From NCBI GenBank assembly GCA_902464375.1, contig CABQIM010000004.1, positions 1 through 56,019 of the forward strand: a DNA stretch of 56,019 bases, written 5' to 3'. Shown piece after piece: positions 35,401 to 43,853 of this stretch (the first letter of the stretch is position 1; each line of letters starts with the position of its first letter). The DNA comes from an uncultured bacterium (GTDB lineage: Bacteria > Cyanobacteriota > Vampirovibrionia > Gastranaerophilales > Gastranaerophilaceae). The position numbers were made by a program, and so were the translations under genes. Below the pieces are notes generated by a model. That model saw nothing but the letters and a program-made list of their open reading frames with translations, ran no database searches and had not been told where the DNA came from.

Positions 35401-38400
35401 CATAGAGGATATCCAAGCCATATTTGTATAACTTTTATCAGATCCAATGACAACTTTGCCACTACTACCTCCGATTACAGTTCTTATACCAGATCCTAAT
35501 TTATTTGCTAAATCCAATAATGTATCACTTTCTGATACAACAATAGTAGCCTTAAAATCGTCTTGTGTGCCATCTTTTATAATAGTTGCTGTGCCAACCA
35601 AACCAAGTTGTCCAAGAGTTGTATTAGCATTTCCGGTATACGTAGTCACTTTTTCTTGCTTGTTAGAGTTAGTGTTGCCATAAACGTAATTGGTTGTGCT
35701 GGTGTAATAATTGACAGGATTTTTTGACAAACCTAGTTTATAGAAAAAATTGTCATTGCCACTGTCACCAATCCAACTGATATAGGAGTTATTGTTTTTA
35801 CCGACAGTGATTTGACCGTTAGAAATACCACTTCCGCTAAAGCCTTTGCTTTCTAACCAGCTGATAAAATCATCAACTGTTGTCTCAGAGTTTGTTGTAA
35901 AGTATAGATATCCTGATGTTCCATTACTATTGAGCGCACGCATATCAAAAATATTGAACGAACCAATACTACAACCCAAATCCGTCAACTTCGTTGACCC
36001 TGTAACAAGCGCAGTTGTAGAACTATTTAATGCATAAGAGTTGCTGTTGGTTAGGTGTTTATAATATGTCTTATCTTCGCCTGCATATATAGAAAATGCA
36101 CTTGAAAATGCTGAATCAAAGCCTGTTATGTATGATGTAGAAGAAGAACTAATTGAAAGGTATCCATTGTCAAAACTTAATGTATAACCTTTCTTTCTTA
36201 AAGCTGATTGCAAATCCCAGAAAGTCATGTTACTGCCTGTGTATTTGATAGATGTTCCATCACTAAAAGATATAATATCATCATTGGTGGAAAGATAGTT
36301 CACAGCATTGCCAATAGTCATACCACCTACAACTGTCTGGTATGTTTTTGTATAGTAATTTGATGAATATGGAGTTATATCTATTAAATTTGCAAAATCC
36401 ATTGATGTCATGTAGTAGCCGCGACCTTCGCCAAATGAAAACTTTCCATCACTAAAGTCTGCATTAATACCGGTGGCACCAAAACTATCTAGGATAGTTT
36501 TGACAGTAGAATCGCTTGTGACATTTATACTAGCAGTTCTGAATTCGCTATCATACATCTCCCAATATGTATATTGATAAGTTTTACCATTAACAAAACC
36601 TAAATCTGTCAATTTGGTAGATGTTGTCGCAGCCTCAGTAGTAGTGTAGCGCTCGGTTTGAGAATTCGAAGACGTATTCTTAGTACCGGTGACTGTCTTG
36701 GTTGAGTGCAATAAATATTCGCCAAGTAAACCTAAAAATTTATAAGCATGGCATTGATAATTTGTATAATTAGAACCTATACCATTAAAGTAATCATTTT
36801 CATTTCCACCAAAAATAATTGAATTATTTGTTACAGTAGATGTTATTCCAGTCGTAGAATTTAGCCAAGAAATAAAACTTCCCACGGTTGAAGTCGATGA
36901 AACGGTAAATGTCGCTTGATGTTTATTTTCATTATTAAACCACTCTACTTGAAAATATGTACCATCTGTTAACAAGCTTCCACTACCATCTCTACAATAT
37001 AAATTAGTCAATTTTGTGTTTGATAAATTTGATGTGATTATAGAACCGGATGCTGTTTTTAAGTTTGTAGCAGTATAAGTTACACCAATAGTTTGTGTAA
37101 GAGTCTGACCGTTGCTTGTGGTGCCAATTCCTAACTCATCAATAATATCACCTGTAAAATAGTAATAGTCAGTTGTTCTTTTGCCGGCATTTTCATATGT
37201 ATCTGTACCTGCAACTTGAGTAAGCGTTAATCTACCATTTGTCATAGATGCACTCACAGAACCACCACCACGACCTTGATAAGGTTTTTGGTTAAAAATA
37301 TTACTAAATGTATCATAGCTACTAACAGTAATTGTTTCTATGATATTCCCGGCAGATGATCTAACATAAATCTTTTTATCTATGCTGTCCCAATCGCTTA
37401 TACATCCTGAAATCTTGGAATCCAATGTTGCGGTTTGTGTTAGGGTTACTGTTGCTTTTAGTTGTGACATGGATGTCATTGCAGCAGAACGGGTGATATA
37501 CCCCGAAGCACTGCTGCCACTGGTAACAGCTTGACCTTTAGTTGTGCTAGAGCCTCTTGTCCAACCCATACGGTCAGCAAAATCACCTTTTACATAACGA
37601 TGATTGCTACTAATATCATTCAATGTGATTGAACCATCAGAGTTGATAACGTTTTCTAATCCTAAATTAGCTAGCTGTTGTTGCAAATCAGCTACTGTCA
37701 TGCTATTGGTAACTGTTATGGTACCCATTGCACTCTTATCATAATAAGCAACCATTGTTTCACCGCTACTAAATCCACCAACAACATCTTTTAAGTATAC
37801 GCTGCTAGCATTACTACTTGTGACACTTATACTGGTTGTGTAATAGAGTGTGCTACCGGTGTAGGCGGTGCTTGTAGTTGTAGTGGAAGAGGAGATGGTT
37901 GTTGTGGTGATGCCAAGTTTGGATAGAATGCCTCCAGAAGATTCGTAGTCTTCTATATGTTTACCATCTGTATTATTGATTTGTAGTTTACCATCACTAA
38001 GTGTAGCTTCAATGCCATGGCTTTGCAGTTTATTAATTAATTCATCAAAAGTAGTTGATGACGTGATAGTGTAATTATATCCAACAAAATTAGTCATCAT
38101 AATCTGTATTTTGTTATAACTATCATTGCTATCCAAATCCACAAAATCACTAATCTTGGAGCTACCTGTTGCAACAACAGAAGTTGTGTATGTTAGAGCG
38201 GCGGTTGAGGTTACAGATTGACCAGTCGTTACGCCGGTTGAAGTTGAAACAGTCTGTATGCCGAGTGCTTCGGCAAGATCACCGGTAACAATATGATTTA
38301 AATAGTCTGTACTAAGACTGATGACACCATTTTTTAATGATAATGTTATACCGAACTTTTTAAGTTCGCTAATAAAATCTGCAAAAGTTGTATCGGAGCT

Positions 38401-40161
38401 AACACTATGACCAAATATACCTCCAGCAGGATTGCCGGCAGAATCTTTTATGTCGTATTCTAACCCTGCCAAGCCCATTTCACCAAAAGTAGTACTTTCA
38501 TCTACGGTTTTGGTGATTGTATAAGAAATCTGTGCTGTAGAAGATGCACTGTTAGCTGTTACAAGGGTGGTTGGGCTATGGTTTATGCCAAGAGCTTGTG
38601 CAATAGCACCGACATCAATATGTCCGTTTTGCTCAACCGTAATTTTGCCATCACTAATACTCGCATTGATACCGTGTTCTTTTAAGATTGCAAAATAGTC
38701 ATTGATAGTCATATCAGCATCCAAGTCACTAGTTATGGTATAACTATTACCTTGAGGATCTATTTGTATTAGTGGTTGTCTGCCGTTATAAGTCAATTTT
38801 ATGCCTAAATCAGCAAGCTTAGTATCGCCGGTGGCTTTTGTAACCATAGTTGTATACAAATTCTTGCCGGTAGTAGAAACACGTCCGACATTTTTATCTG
38901 TTAGACCGAGAACTTCTGCTACATTACCGCTAACAGAACCTTCAGTAACTCTCAAAGTACCGTTCTTGAGTTCGGCTTTCAAGCCTGCATTATTTAGCGC
39001 TGACACAACTTCGTCAAGAGTAGAAGTTTCTGTGAATTCAATAGTTGTAGTATTACCTTGCGCATCAACCGCAACAAGCTGTGGAGTTCCACTAATATTC
39101 TTCCAGCCGTCGAGTTCGCCCAAAGTCGTTGCTCCCGTTGCTTCAATTCCGGTTGTAATAATTGTAGTAGTTTTCAAACCTTCTGCCGTTTGGCTCTTAG
39201 AGCTTACATCAGAATGTAAGCCAAGAACATCGAGTAACTTTGTATTACCGATATCTGTGATGGTCGCATCTTTGATAGTTAAAGTTCCATCATCTGCCAA
39301 TTCTGCATCAGCACCATAGTTTTTGAGTGTACCAACAAACTCAGAAAGTGTCATTGAACCATCTACTGAAATCGTATAAGTTGCGCCATTGACATTAACC
39401 TCAACAATACCGTTTTTCAGAATTTTACCCGTATCCAGTTCTGACAATTGTGTATTACCTGTAGCGGTAGAAGTTACTGTTGATGTTGTATAAGTAACAA
39501 GATTTGTGCTCTCGTATCCGCTTGATTGCAAGTGGAATGCATCAATAATACCGGTTCCATTATCAACAATATTACCGCTAGGCAAGTCTACAGAGAATAC
39601 GCCTGTTTTTTCGTTGAAATTGGAATCAACGCCGATGTTCTTTAACTTAGTGATGAAATCTGCAATCGAATTGTCTTCGCTAATCGTAATATTATTTTTA
39701 ACACCTTTAACTGTGACATCAATAGTACCGTTTTTAACTCCCAAGTCACCGAGTTTTGTATTCAAAGTCGCAGTCTGGATTTGTGTAATAGTTTCCAGTT
39801 GTTTGATTCCGCTGTTTGCTTTAGTTTGGGTCGCAAGTTTGTCAACATTAACGTCGTATTTCGCTTCTTCTGCTTCATGAGTCGCGCTTGCAGAAACCAA
39901 GTTTGCGTTCGTAGATGAAGCTAGTTTTTGCGCAAAAATATCAGAAGCAGCAGTTCCGAATTTTGTATCTGTAACTTTTTCCAACACAGAACGGAACGAA
40001 GTAAAAAATGATTTTATACTCGCAACAGCTTCTTGTGTCAGCTCCAATGTCTTTTTTGTTGACTCGTATGAGCTGACTTTCTCTTGTTTAATTTTTACCA
40101 GTGATTCGACCCAAGATGATGTGTCTAATCCTGTCGCTAATCCGCTGAATGATATACTCAT
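32401..40161 (-). CDS. fliD: Giant flagellar hook-associated protein 2 (filament cap, FliD)
   Basis: 2586 residues, four to five times the usual 450-700. The start is the ATG at 40161 with AAAGGA 4-5 nt upstream; the longer frame from 40335 reads through an intergenic repeat. The N-terminal about 105 residues are a FliD_N domain (SISFSGLATGLDTSSWVESL, then ALEKxT-like helices). The last about 300 residues contain a final canonical hook-IN motif and FliD_C (RLSVANQELGSNAKFTINGT, then helices such as QLRTMMTG and the C-terminal coiled coil). Between them are about 18-19 modules of roughly 90-150 residues. Each has a (T)KLxDLG-like start, beta strands, a TxxDLxxxLxxxG helix, xLSDGKLxI and a GDxxExLGI-like end, related to Flagellin_IN. 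It caps the filament outside the cell; the expansion suggests an exposed, adhesin-like or antigen-like face. It is a single gene far from other flagellar structural genes. Confidence 0.9.
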   Translation of the reverse strand: MSISFSGLATGLDTSSWVESLVKIKQEKVSSYESTKKTLELTQEAVASIKSFFTSFRSVLEKVTDTKFGTAASDIFAQKLASSTNANLVSASATHEAEEAKYDVNVDKLATQTKANSGIKQLETITQIQTATLNTKLGDLGVKNGTIDVTVKGVKNNITISEDNSIADFITKLKNIGVDSNFNEKTGVFSVDLPSGNIVDNGTGIIDAFHLQSSGYESTNLVTYTTSTVTSTATGNTQLSELDTGKILKNGIVEVNVNGATYTISVDGSMTLSEFVGTLKNYGADAELADDGTLTIKDATITDIGNTKLLDVLGLHSDVSSKSQTAEGLKTTTIITTGIEATGATTLGELDGWKNISGTPQLVAVDAQGNTTTIEFTETSTLDEVVSALNNAGLKAELKNGTLRVTEGSVSGNVAEVLGLTDKNVGRVSTTGKNLYTTMVTKATGDTKLADLGIKLTYNGRQPLIQIDPQGNSYTITSDLDADMTINDYFAILKEHGINASISDGKITVEQNGHIDVGAIAQALGINHSPTTLVTANSASSTAQISYTITKTVDESTTFGEMGLAGLEYDIKDSAGNPAGGIFGHSVSSDTTFADFISELKKFGITLSLKNGVISLSTDYLNHIVTGDLAEALGIQTVSTSTGVTTGQSVTSTAALTYTTSVVATGSSKISDFVDLDSNDSYNKIQIMMTNFVGYNYTITSSTTFDELINKLQSHGIEATLSDGKLQINNTDGKHIEDYESSGGILSKLGITTTTISSSTTTTSTAYTGSTLYYTTSISVTSSNASSVYLKDVVGGFSSGETMVAYYDKSAMGTITVTNSMTVADLQQQLANLGLENVINSDGSITLNDISSNHRYVKGDFADRMGWTRGSSTTKGQAVTSGSSASGYITRSAAMTSMSQLKATVTLTQTATLDSKISGCISDWDSIDKKIYVRSSAGNIIETITVSSYDTFSNIFNQKPYQGRGGGSVSASMTNGRLTLTQVAGTDTYENAGKRTTDYYYFTGDIIDELGIGTTSNGQTLTQTIGVTYTATNLKTASGSIITSNLSNTKLTNLYCRDGSGSLLTDGTYFQVEWFNNENKHQATFTVSSTSTVGSFISWLNSTTGITSTVTNNSIIFGGNENDYFNGIGSNYTNYQCHAYKFLGLLGEYLLHSTKTVTGTKNTSSNSQTERYTTTEAATTSTKLTDLGFVNGKTYQYTYWEMYDSEFRTASINVTSDSTVKTILDSFGATGINADFSDGKFSFGEGRGYYMTSMDFANLIDITPYSSNYYTKTYQTVVGGMTIGNAVNYLSTNDDIISFSDGTSIKYTGSNMTFWDLQSALRKKGYTLSFDNGYLSISSSSTSYITGFDSAFSSAFSIYAGEDKTYYKHLTNSNSYALNSSTTALVTGSTKLTDLGCSIGSFNIFDMRALNSNGTSGYLYFTTNSETTVDDFISWLESKGFSGSGISNGQITVGKNNNSYISWIGDSGNDNFFYKLGLSKNPVNYYTSTTNYVYGNTNSNKQEKVTTYTGNANTTLGQLGLVGTATIIKDGTQDDFKATIVVSESDTLLDLANKLGSGIRTVIGGSSGKVVIGSDKSYTNMAWISSMSDNLKNVLKLAGVGNGYTYTVDGETTYENVTDGRTLTTTTTGVVTPNTVIKNIDGYNHGDGTIKIKDYNDSSVDITITINQDGTLNDLAAQLNKHGIFAIADENNNIYFYDNEGGLHLEAVSGGSNILDVFQFKSEGIAYETIYNATTDGRTISETQTVAVTGSTKLKDLFDENGNTISSKATYGTEGVAGIISYNMQIATKDKNSNWTTTSVSLTLDSNINSILSAFEDAGINAKLQNGKIVLDSSSVADFDITCYAYGSRINYDPATYNFTSPLDVLFGDYKKTYDIASDLNTQTVTTAVTNATRDTLLKDLGVTSGEYYVYNNGVRYTALISDDETIGSFMDNLKSFGLQTGLMNTDDGAKLMIIGNGNSYIAKSNSTTNASNVVEKLFSNITDTKYNYIGTENVTTTSTAAHEATKDTLLSEFDLVQQGAQSLHNEGSLIFGIRGETKTISITSTDTFGSLINKLNDIGIASSFHDGKLYISDAYDIVHTGGTSQLLNILAKHTDSMSGFMASGDEVQETTNQIVEKDLSAANYADYNTVLGKLNIADGTFSIFRNGQKALIDIDSTKTFGDLRSQIAAKFSDVDLKFEDGKLVIYSKTDGVTVEAGTTTDTSNLQAVVGLVKDKSGMFSKSTRELYRVSTDTLVTAGGMFRLGDVTEGTFTVGNQEITVGKNTKLSDIINQINNSEAANATAYWDSIGGRLVIQSRTTGAALINIEAGTSNFTDIMGYTNSKWNSDGSLDETRLSVANQELGSNAKFTINGTKYSATSNTITSDITKIKGLTLNLKDITENNPVTITIEKDKDKVANTIESVVESYNELMKNVDEQISTTGKLHDQSTLKMIRNQLRTMMTGSDAGATVFRNLSAIGISVSSASANNTSTSNESIIDLSFDRDKFLEAYAKDADAVKALLVGGASNQGVFTKVENLLESSLKSVTGYFDVTEKSIKSDINKTAMKITKANEAIERYRAQLEKRFSSMNMIIAGMQQQYSSFLQS

Positions 40162-40227
40162 GTGTTCCTTTGTGTTGAGTGGTTTGTGTTTTGTTGTTTT
40201 AGTAGTTATTACTATAGTTTTGGCGCG

Positions 40228-40320
40228 TCCCCTCTCCTCGGGGGAGTTTTTCGCTTCACTTACAAGCTTGTAGTTATGTCTACTATCTGGTAAGTGTGGT
40301 GTAAAGGGTGGGGGCTTTCC
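40228..40320 (+). repeat. Intergenic repeat family A, copy 3
   Basis: CCCTCTCCTCGGGGGAG, then ACTTACAAGCTTGTAG...GGTAAGTGT, ending AAAGGGTGGGGGCT. It sits 67 bp upstream of fliD. A shared GGCGCGTCCCCTC stretch is also found just beyond the fliD stop (32221-32234), so similar sequence flanks fliD on both sides. Confidence 0.7.
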
Positions 40321-40467
40321 CGTAAGGGCTTTCACTAAATTTTGTCATCCCCTCGCCCCTTGTGGGAGAGGGTAGAATTTCAAGTTGAGCTTTGCGAAAC
40401 TTAGAAATTCGGGTGAGGGGATGAACCCTCTGGGTATGCTTGTAATAAATAATTTATTATCCATATC

Positions 40468-40600
40468 CACCCTCATCAGGGCTCAGCCCAGCTTGTCTTG
40501 GATGATTCGGGGTGTCGGCAGAGTAACGTCCGACCTCCACCTTACGGGCTAACGCCCTACCGAAAATCCGCTCTCCCTTCAAGGGCGAAGCGTGAATCGC
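40468..40600 (+). repeat. Intergenic repeat family B, copy 2
   Basis: Close match to 11549-11672 over most of its length, same orientation. It lies in the fliD upstream region; the GC-richer block 40350-40430 next to it holds a hairpin-like CCCTCGCCCCTTGTGGGAG element. Confidence 0.75.
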
Positions 40601-40655
40601 GTTATTTCTGATATCTATTTTGGGGTTATATTCATACTCAAGCCTCTGTTTTAAG

Positions 40656-40684
40656 AAAAAGGTATCGGTAAGTTTGCCGATACC
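40656..40684 (-). terminator. Minus-strand terminator between the invertible promoter and fliD
   Basis: On the minus strand GGTATCGG (complement of 40677-40684) and CCGATACC (complement of 40661-40668) form an 8-bp perfect stem with an 8-nt loop, followed by TTTTT. It would stop transcripts from the promoter at 40890-40918 before they reach fliD, unless it is an attenuator. Confidence 0.7.
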
Positions 40685-40831
40685 GGCTCCAATATTGTAA
40701 TGAATGTAATCTTGGAGCATACAAAACTTTTAAGTTTCCAGATTATAATAAAGCTAATCTGTGCTACAAATCTACTTTTTACATTACTTCTAAAGACAAA
40801 TCTTTTGTCCTTTTTTTAGTATATTTTCGGA

Positions 40832-40859
40832 CATAACATTTTATACAAATTGTTATGTT
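40832..40859 (+). repeat. Left 28-bp arm of a perfect inverted repeat
   Basis: CATAACATTTT-ATACAA-ATTGTTATGTT, identical in reverse complement to 41006-41033. The arm also has internal symmetry (CATAACA and TGTTATG 12 nt apart), as tyrosine-recombinase sites often do. Confidence 0.9.
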
Positions 40860-40889
40860 TAGAATTTATACATTCGATTTCACAACTCC

Positions 40890-40918
40890 ATTATAACATA
40901 GCTTTCAGCTTTTGTGAA
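40890..40918 (-). promoter_or_regulatory. Sigma-70 promoter inside the inverted repeats, facing fliD
   Basis: On the minus strand TTCACA (40913-40918), a 17-nt spacer, then TATAAT (40890-40895). -35 matches TTGACA at 5 of 6 and -10 is the consensus. Transcription would start near 40883 and leave the element through the left arm toward fliD. Confidence 0.65.
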
Positions 40919-41005
40919 GTCCTTGTAAAAAATTGTGATATATAAATGATACGACAGATATATACTGTTTAATTCTAATGTTTATCAATATTTTACTAAA
41001 AATGT

Positions 41006-41033
41006 AACATAACAATTTGTATAAAATGTTATG
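41006..41033 (-). repeat. Right 28-bp arm of a perfect inverted repeat
   Basis: Exact reverse complement of 40832-40859, all 28 bases. Identity stops at both edges. Inversion would flip the 146 bp between the arms. Confidence 0.9.
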
Positions 41034-41120
41034 AGCTAAATGAAATTAACCTTTTCAGCCCTCTAAAATAAAGAAATCTTGCAAAAATAAGTATTAAAAA
41101 CTTGATGATATATAAAATTT

Positions 41121-41206
41121 AACACCCGTTTGCGAGAGCAAATAAGGGGGTGAGAATCCCAATAAAAAAACTCCTCAAAAGGAGTCTTTTAAAATTGCGC
41201 TTGGAG
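41121..41206 (+). repeat. Direct repeat copy 1: duplicated tRNA-Arg 3' end and terminator
   Basis: 86 bp matching 41255-41340 at 84 positions, 134 bp apart. It includes the terminator hairpin and the last 11 nt of the tRNA-Arg gene. The following 41207-41254 holds a 12-bp hairpin (41217-41245, ACAAAAGGTGAC with GTCACGTTTTGT). Confidence 0.85.
41164..41185 (-). terminator. Duplicated terminator hairpin
   Basis: ACTCCT/AGGAGT stem followed on the minus strand by seven T. It is the copy belonging to direct repeat 41121-41206. Confidence 0.7.
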
Positions 41207-41254
41207 ACTCTGCCGAACAAAAGGTGACTAAATGTCACGTTTTGTGAGAGGTAG

Positions 41255-41329
41255 AACACCCGTTTGCGAGAGCAAACAAGGGGGTGAGAATCCCAATAAA
41301 AAAACTCCTCGAAAGGAGTCTTTTAAAAT

Positions 41330-41340
<11 letters not shown>
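41255..41340 (+). repeat. Direct repeat copy 2, overlapping the tRNA-Arg 3' end
   Basis: The intact locus copy: terminator followed by the true 3' end of tRNA-Arg. The partner is at 41121-41206. Confidence 0.85.
41298..41319 (-). terminator. tRNA-Arg terminator
   Basis: On the minus strand ACTCCT-TTCG-AGGAGT then TTTTTTT, 11 nt after the tRNA 3' end. Confidence 0.85.
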
Positions 41341-41403
<63 letters not shown>

Positions 41404-41409
41404 AAGTTA

Positions 41410-41439
41410 TATTTAACTTGTTACTTTATACTATATCAA
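41410..41439 (-). promoter_or_regulatory. tRNA-Arg promoter
   Basis: On the minus strand TTGATA, an 18-nt spacer, TAAATA, 6 nt before the tRNA 5' end. Confidence 0.5.
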
Positions 41440-41554
41440 CAATAAAAAAATTTCAAGCAAAATTTTAAAAGTAAATTATTATTAACAAACTCTTGTTAGT
41501 GTAAAAAATTTTTTATAGAATTATTTCAAGGACTATCACATTTGAGGAGAATAT

Positions 41555-41776
41555 ATGAGCGAGCAATACAAAAGAAATCCTTATATGGATTACAGAAATG
41601 TAGTGCCTTTTATGAATTTGTCCGGTTTTATTGTACAGCAGCCAAATGTTTTGGACGAAAAACCTGCAAAATCATTGCAAGAACACCTTATTAGAAAAAA
41701 GTTTTCTAAAATGGTGAATTTAAGAAGAATGCAGTATTGCAAGCTATGTGAGGATTATAGAAATGGAAGAAGATAA
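41555..41776 (+). CDS. Small unrecognised 73-aa protein upstream of proA
   Basis: 73 residues, basic and Arg/Lys-rich, no recognised domain. The sequence begins MSEQYKRNPYMDYRNVVPF and contains MNLSGFIVQQPNV and a basic C-terminal half (RKKFSKMVNLRRMQYCKLC). GAGGAG precedes the ATG. Its last 14 nt overlap the proA start, so it is likely translated with proA. It could be a small regulatory or nucleic-acid-binding protein; nothing more is visible. Confidence 0.6.
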   Translation: MSEQYKRNPYMDYRNVVPFMNLSGFIVQQPNVLDEKPAKSLQEHLIRKKFSKMVNLRRMQYCKLCEDYRNGRR

Positions 41777-43019
41777 ATTTATTGAACTTGCTAAGAACGC
41801 AAAAATTGCTTCTAAAAAAATGGCAGTATTGCCGGTTGGACTAAAAAATTCTGCGCTTTTGAATATTGCAAAAAAACTTAAAGAAAATAAAGACAAGATT
41901 TTTGAAGCTAATAAAAAAGACTTAGAATCCGCAAAACCGCTTGTAGAGGCTGGTGAACTTAATCAGTCTACATTCAATCGTTTAAAATTGGATGAAAATA
42001 AGATGCGTGATATGGTTCAGGGAATTATTGACATTTCTAACTTGGAAGATCCGATTGGAAAAACGCTTCTTAAACGTCAACTTGATGACGGTTTGATTTT
42101 GACTAAAAAATCTTGTCCGATAGGAGTTTTGGGTATAATTTTTGAGGCAAGACCTGATGTTATTTCTCAAATTTCGGCATTAGCTATAAAATCATCCAAC
42201 GCTGTGATTTTGAAAGGCGGAAAAGAATCTGTTAATACCAATAAAGAGATTATGAGTGTAATCCAAGAGGCTTTGGACGAGATAAATGAATTCCCGAAAA
42301 ATGTGTTAACACAAGTGTTTTCAAGAGATGATGTTAAAAACATGTTGGAAATGGACGCTTATATAGATTTGATTATTCCGCGTGGTGGAAACAGTTTGGT
42401 TAAATTTGTAAAAGAAAATACAAAAATCCCTGTTTTAGGACATGCGGATGGAATTTGTCATATTTTTGTTGATGAGAGTGCAGATTTGGAAAAGGCAAAA
42501 CGTATTATTATAGATGCTAAAACACAGTATCCGAGTGCTTGTAATTCTGTAGAAACAATTCTTATTCACAAAGAATTTAAGTATGAAACGGAGTTGCTCA
42601 AAGCATTAGAAGATGCGGATATTGAACTTATTTCTACACCGGAAAGCTGGCACAAAGAGTATTCTGATAAAATTTTGGCGTATAAAATTGTGCATTCGTT
42701 AGATGAAGCAATCGAACATATTAATACTTATTCTTCCGGTCACACAGAATCTATTATTACAGAAGACGAGAAGAATGCAAAAATATTTATGAATGCAGTT
42801 GACTCTGCAGGAGTTTATCACAATGTTTCAACAAGATTTGCAGATGGGTTTAGATATGGTTTTGGTGCAGAAGTCGGAATTTCTACTGCTAAAACTCACG
42901 CAAGAGGACCGGTTGGGTTAGAAGGTTTAACTATATATAAATATAATTTGGAAGGTAATGGCGACATAGTAAAAGACTATGTTGAAGGTGTGAAGAAATT
43001 TAATCATAAGGATTTATAG
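41763..43019 (+). CDS. proA: Gamma-glutamyl phosphate reductase
   Basis: 418 residues from the ATG at 41763, chosen over a GTG at 41748 because GAGG lies 9 nt upstream. The catalytic Cys is C260 in YPSACNSVETILIH, and FEARPDV, PRGGNSLV and RYGFGAEVGISTAKTHARGPVGLEGL are ProA signatures of the aldehyde dehydrogenase family. It reduces gamma-glutamyl phosphate to the semialdehyde in proline synthesis with NADPH. proB is not in the window. The next gene, tyrA, starts directly at its stop (43020). Confidence 0.96.
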   Translation: MEEDKFIELAKNAKIASKKMAVLPVGLKNSALLNIAKKLKENKDKIFEANKKDLESAKPLVEAGELNQSTFNRLKLDENKMRDMVQGIIDISNLEDPIGKTLLKRQLDDGLILTKKSCPIGVLGIIFEARPDVISQISALAIKSSNAVILKGGKESVNTNKEIMSVIQEALDEINEFPKNVLTQVFSRDDVKNMLEMDAYIDLIIPRGGNSLVKFVKENTKIPVLGHADGICHIFVDESADLEKAKRIIIDAKTQYPSACNSVETILIHKEFKYETELLKALEDADIELISTPESWHKEYSDKILAYKIVHSLDEAIEHINTYSSGHTESIITEDEKNAKIFMNAVDSAGVYHNVSTRFADGFRYGFGAEVGISTAKTHARGPVGLEGLTIYKYNLEGNGDIVKDYVEGVKKFNHKDL

Positions 43020-43793
43020 ATGAAAATTGGAGTTATTGGTTTAGGTTTAATTGGCGGCTCTATATTCAAAAAAGCGCGTCACATGTATGAGGTCGTTGGG
43101 GTTTCACGTTCTGTAACAGAAGACAATGTGAGTTCTGAATACGAAGTGTTGCAAGGGTGCAATGTTGTATTTGTTTGCACTCCGATGAACAAAACTTTGG
43201 AAATATTGGACAAATTAGAAAATTATTTGGATGAAAACACAATTGTTACCGATGTTTGTAGCTTAAAAGAATTTGTGTCCCACAAATCTTACAAATACAA
43301 ATTTATACCATCTCATCCAATGGCAGGAACAGAACATAGCGGTTGGGAACATTCTTTTCCAGAATTGTTTGACGGCGCAACTTGGGCGATTACTCCAAAA
43401 GACGATACTTCTTTAGAAGATTTTGAAGTCCTTAAAAAAGTTATCAAAAACCTCGGAGCGAATACTGTTATGACGACACCGCAAGAACATGACAAGGCGG
43501 TTGCTTTGATTTCTCACGCGCCTATGCTTGTTGCGCAAGCTTTGTGTAAGAATATTGAGCATAATGAATTAGCACAAAAATTGGCATCATCCGGTTTTAG
43601 AGATACAACAAGATTGGCTTTGTCAAATACGGAGATGGCCAATGATATGATAGTTATGAACGGCGAAAATATCAAGGATGTTGTGACAGAGCTTGATAAA
43701 AATATTGATTTAATCTTGGAATCTGATAATTATAAAAAAGAAGCAGAAAATATTAAAAACTTTCGCAAAGAATTGTACGTAGCAAAACCGTAG
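43020..43793 (+). CDS. tyrA: Prephenate/arogenate dehydrogenase
   Basis: 257 residues. The Rossmann motif GLGLIGGS (7-14) starts the protein, and SHPMAGTEHSGWEHS (about 98-112) carries the catalytic His, followed by the helical dimerisation domain with SSGFRDTTRLA. It oxidatively decarboxylates prephenate or arogenate toward tyrosine. No ACT domain follows, so feedback control, if any, would be through the active site. It begins immediately after proA without a gap, which implies coupling of unrelated amino-acid genes in a mixed operon. Confidence 0.93.
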   Translation: MKIGVIGLGLIGGSIFKKARHMYEVVGVSRSVTEDNVSSEYEVLQGCNVVFVCTPMNKTLEILDKLENYLDENTIVTDVCSLKEFVSHKSYKYKFIPSHPMAGTEHSGWEHSFPELFDGATWAITPKDDTSLEDFEVLKKVIKNLGANTVMTTPQEHDKAVALISHAPMLVAQALCKNIEHNELAQKLASSGFRDTTRLALSNTEMANDMIVMNGENIKDVVTELDKNIDLILESDNYKKEAENIKNFRKELYVAKP

Positions 43794-43853
43794 CGATTAT
43801 CTTGCACAAACCTTTCTTTTAGGTTAAAATCAAGTAGAAATAAGGAGAGGGAC

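Noticed and set aside
40655..40684. GCCGATAC at 40676 as a sigma-28 -10 on the plus strand
   Set aside because: Its upstream part lacks TAAA, and the bases are explained by the terminator stem.
40457..40720. 87-aa minus-strand frame upstream of fliD
   Set aside because: Its last half is repeat family B read in reverse and it passes through a terminator hairpin; weak ribosome site. Only the first about 40 codons could be real, so it is mentioned with the leader transcript only.
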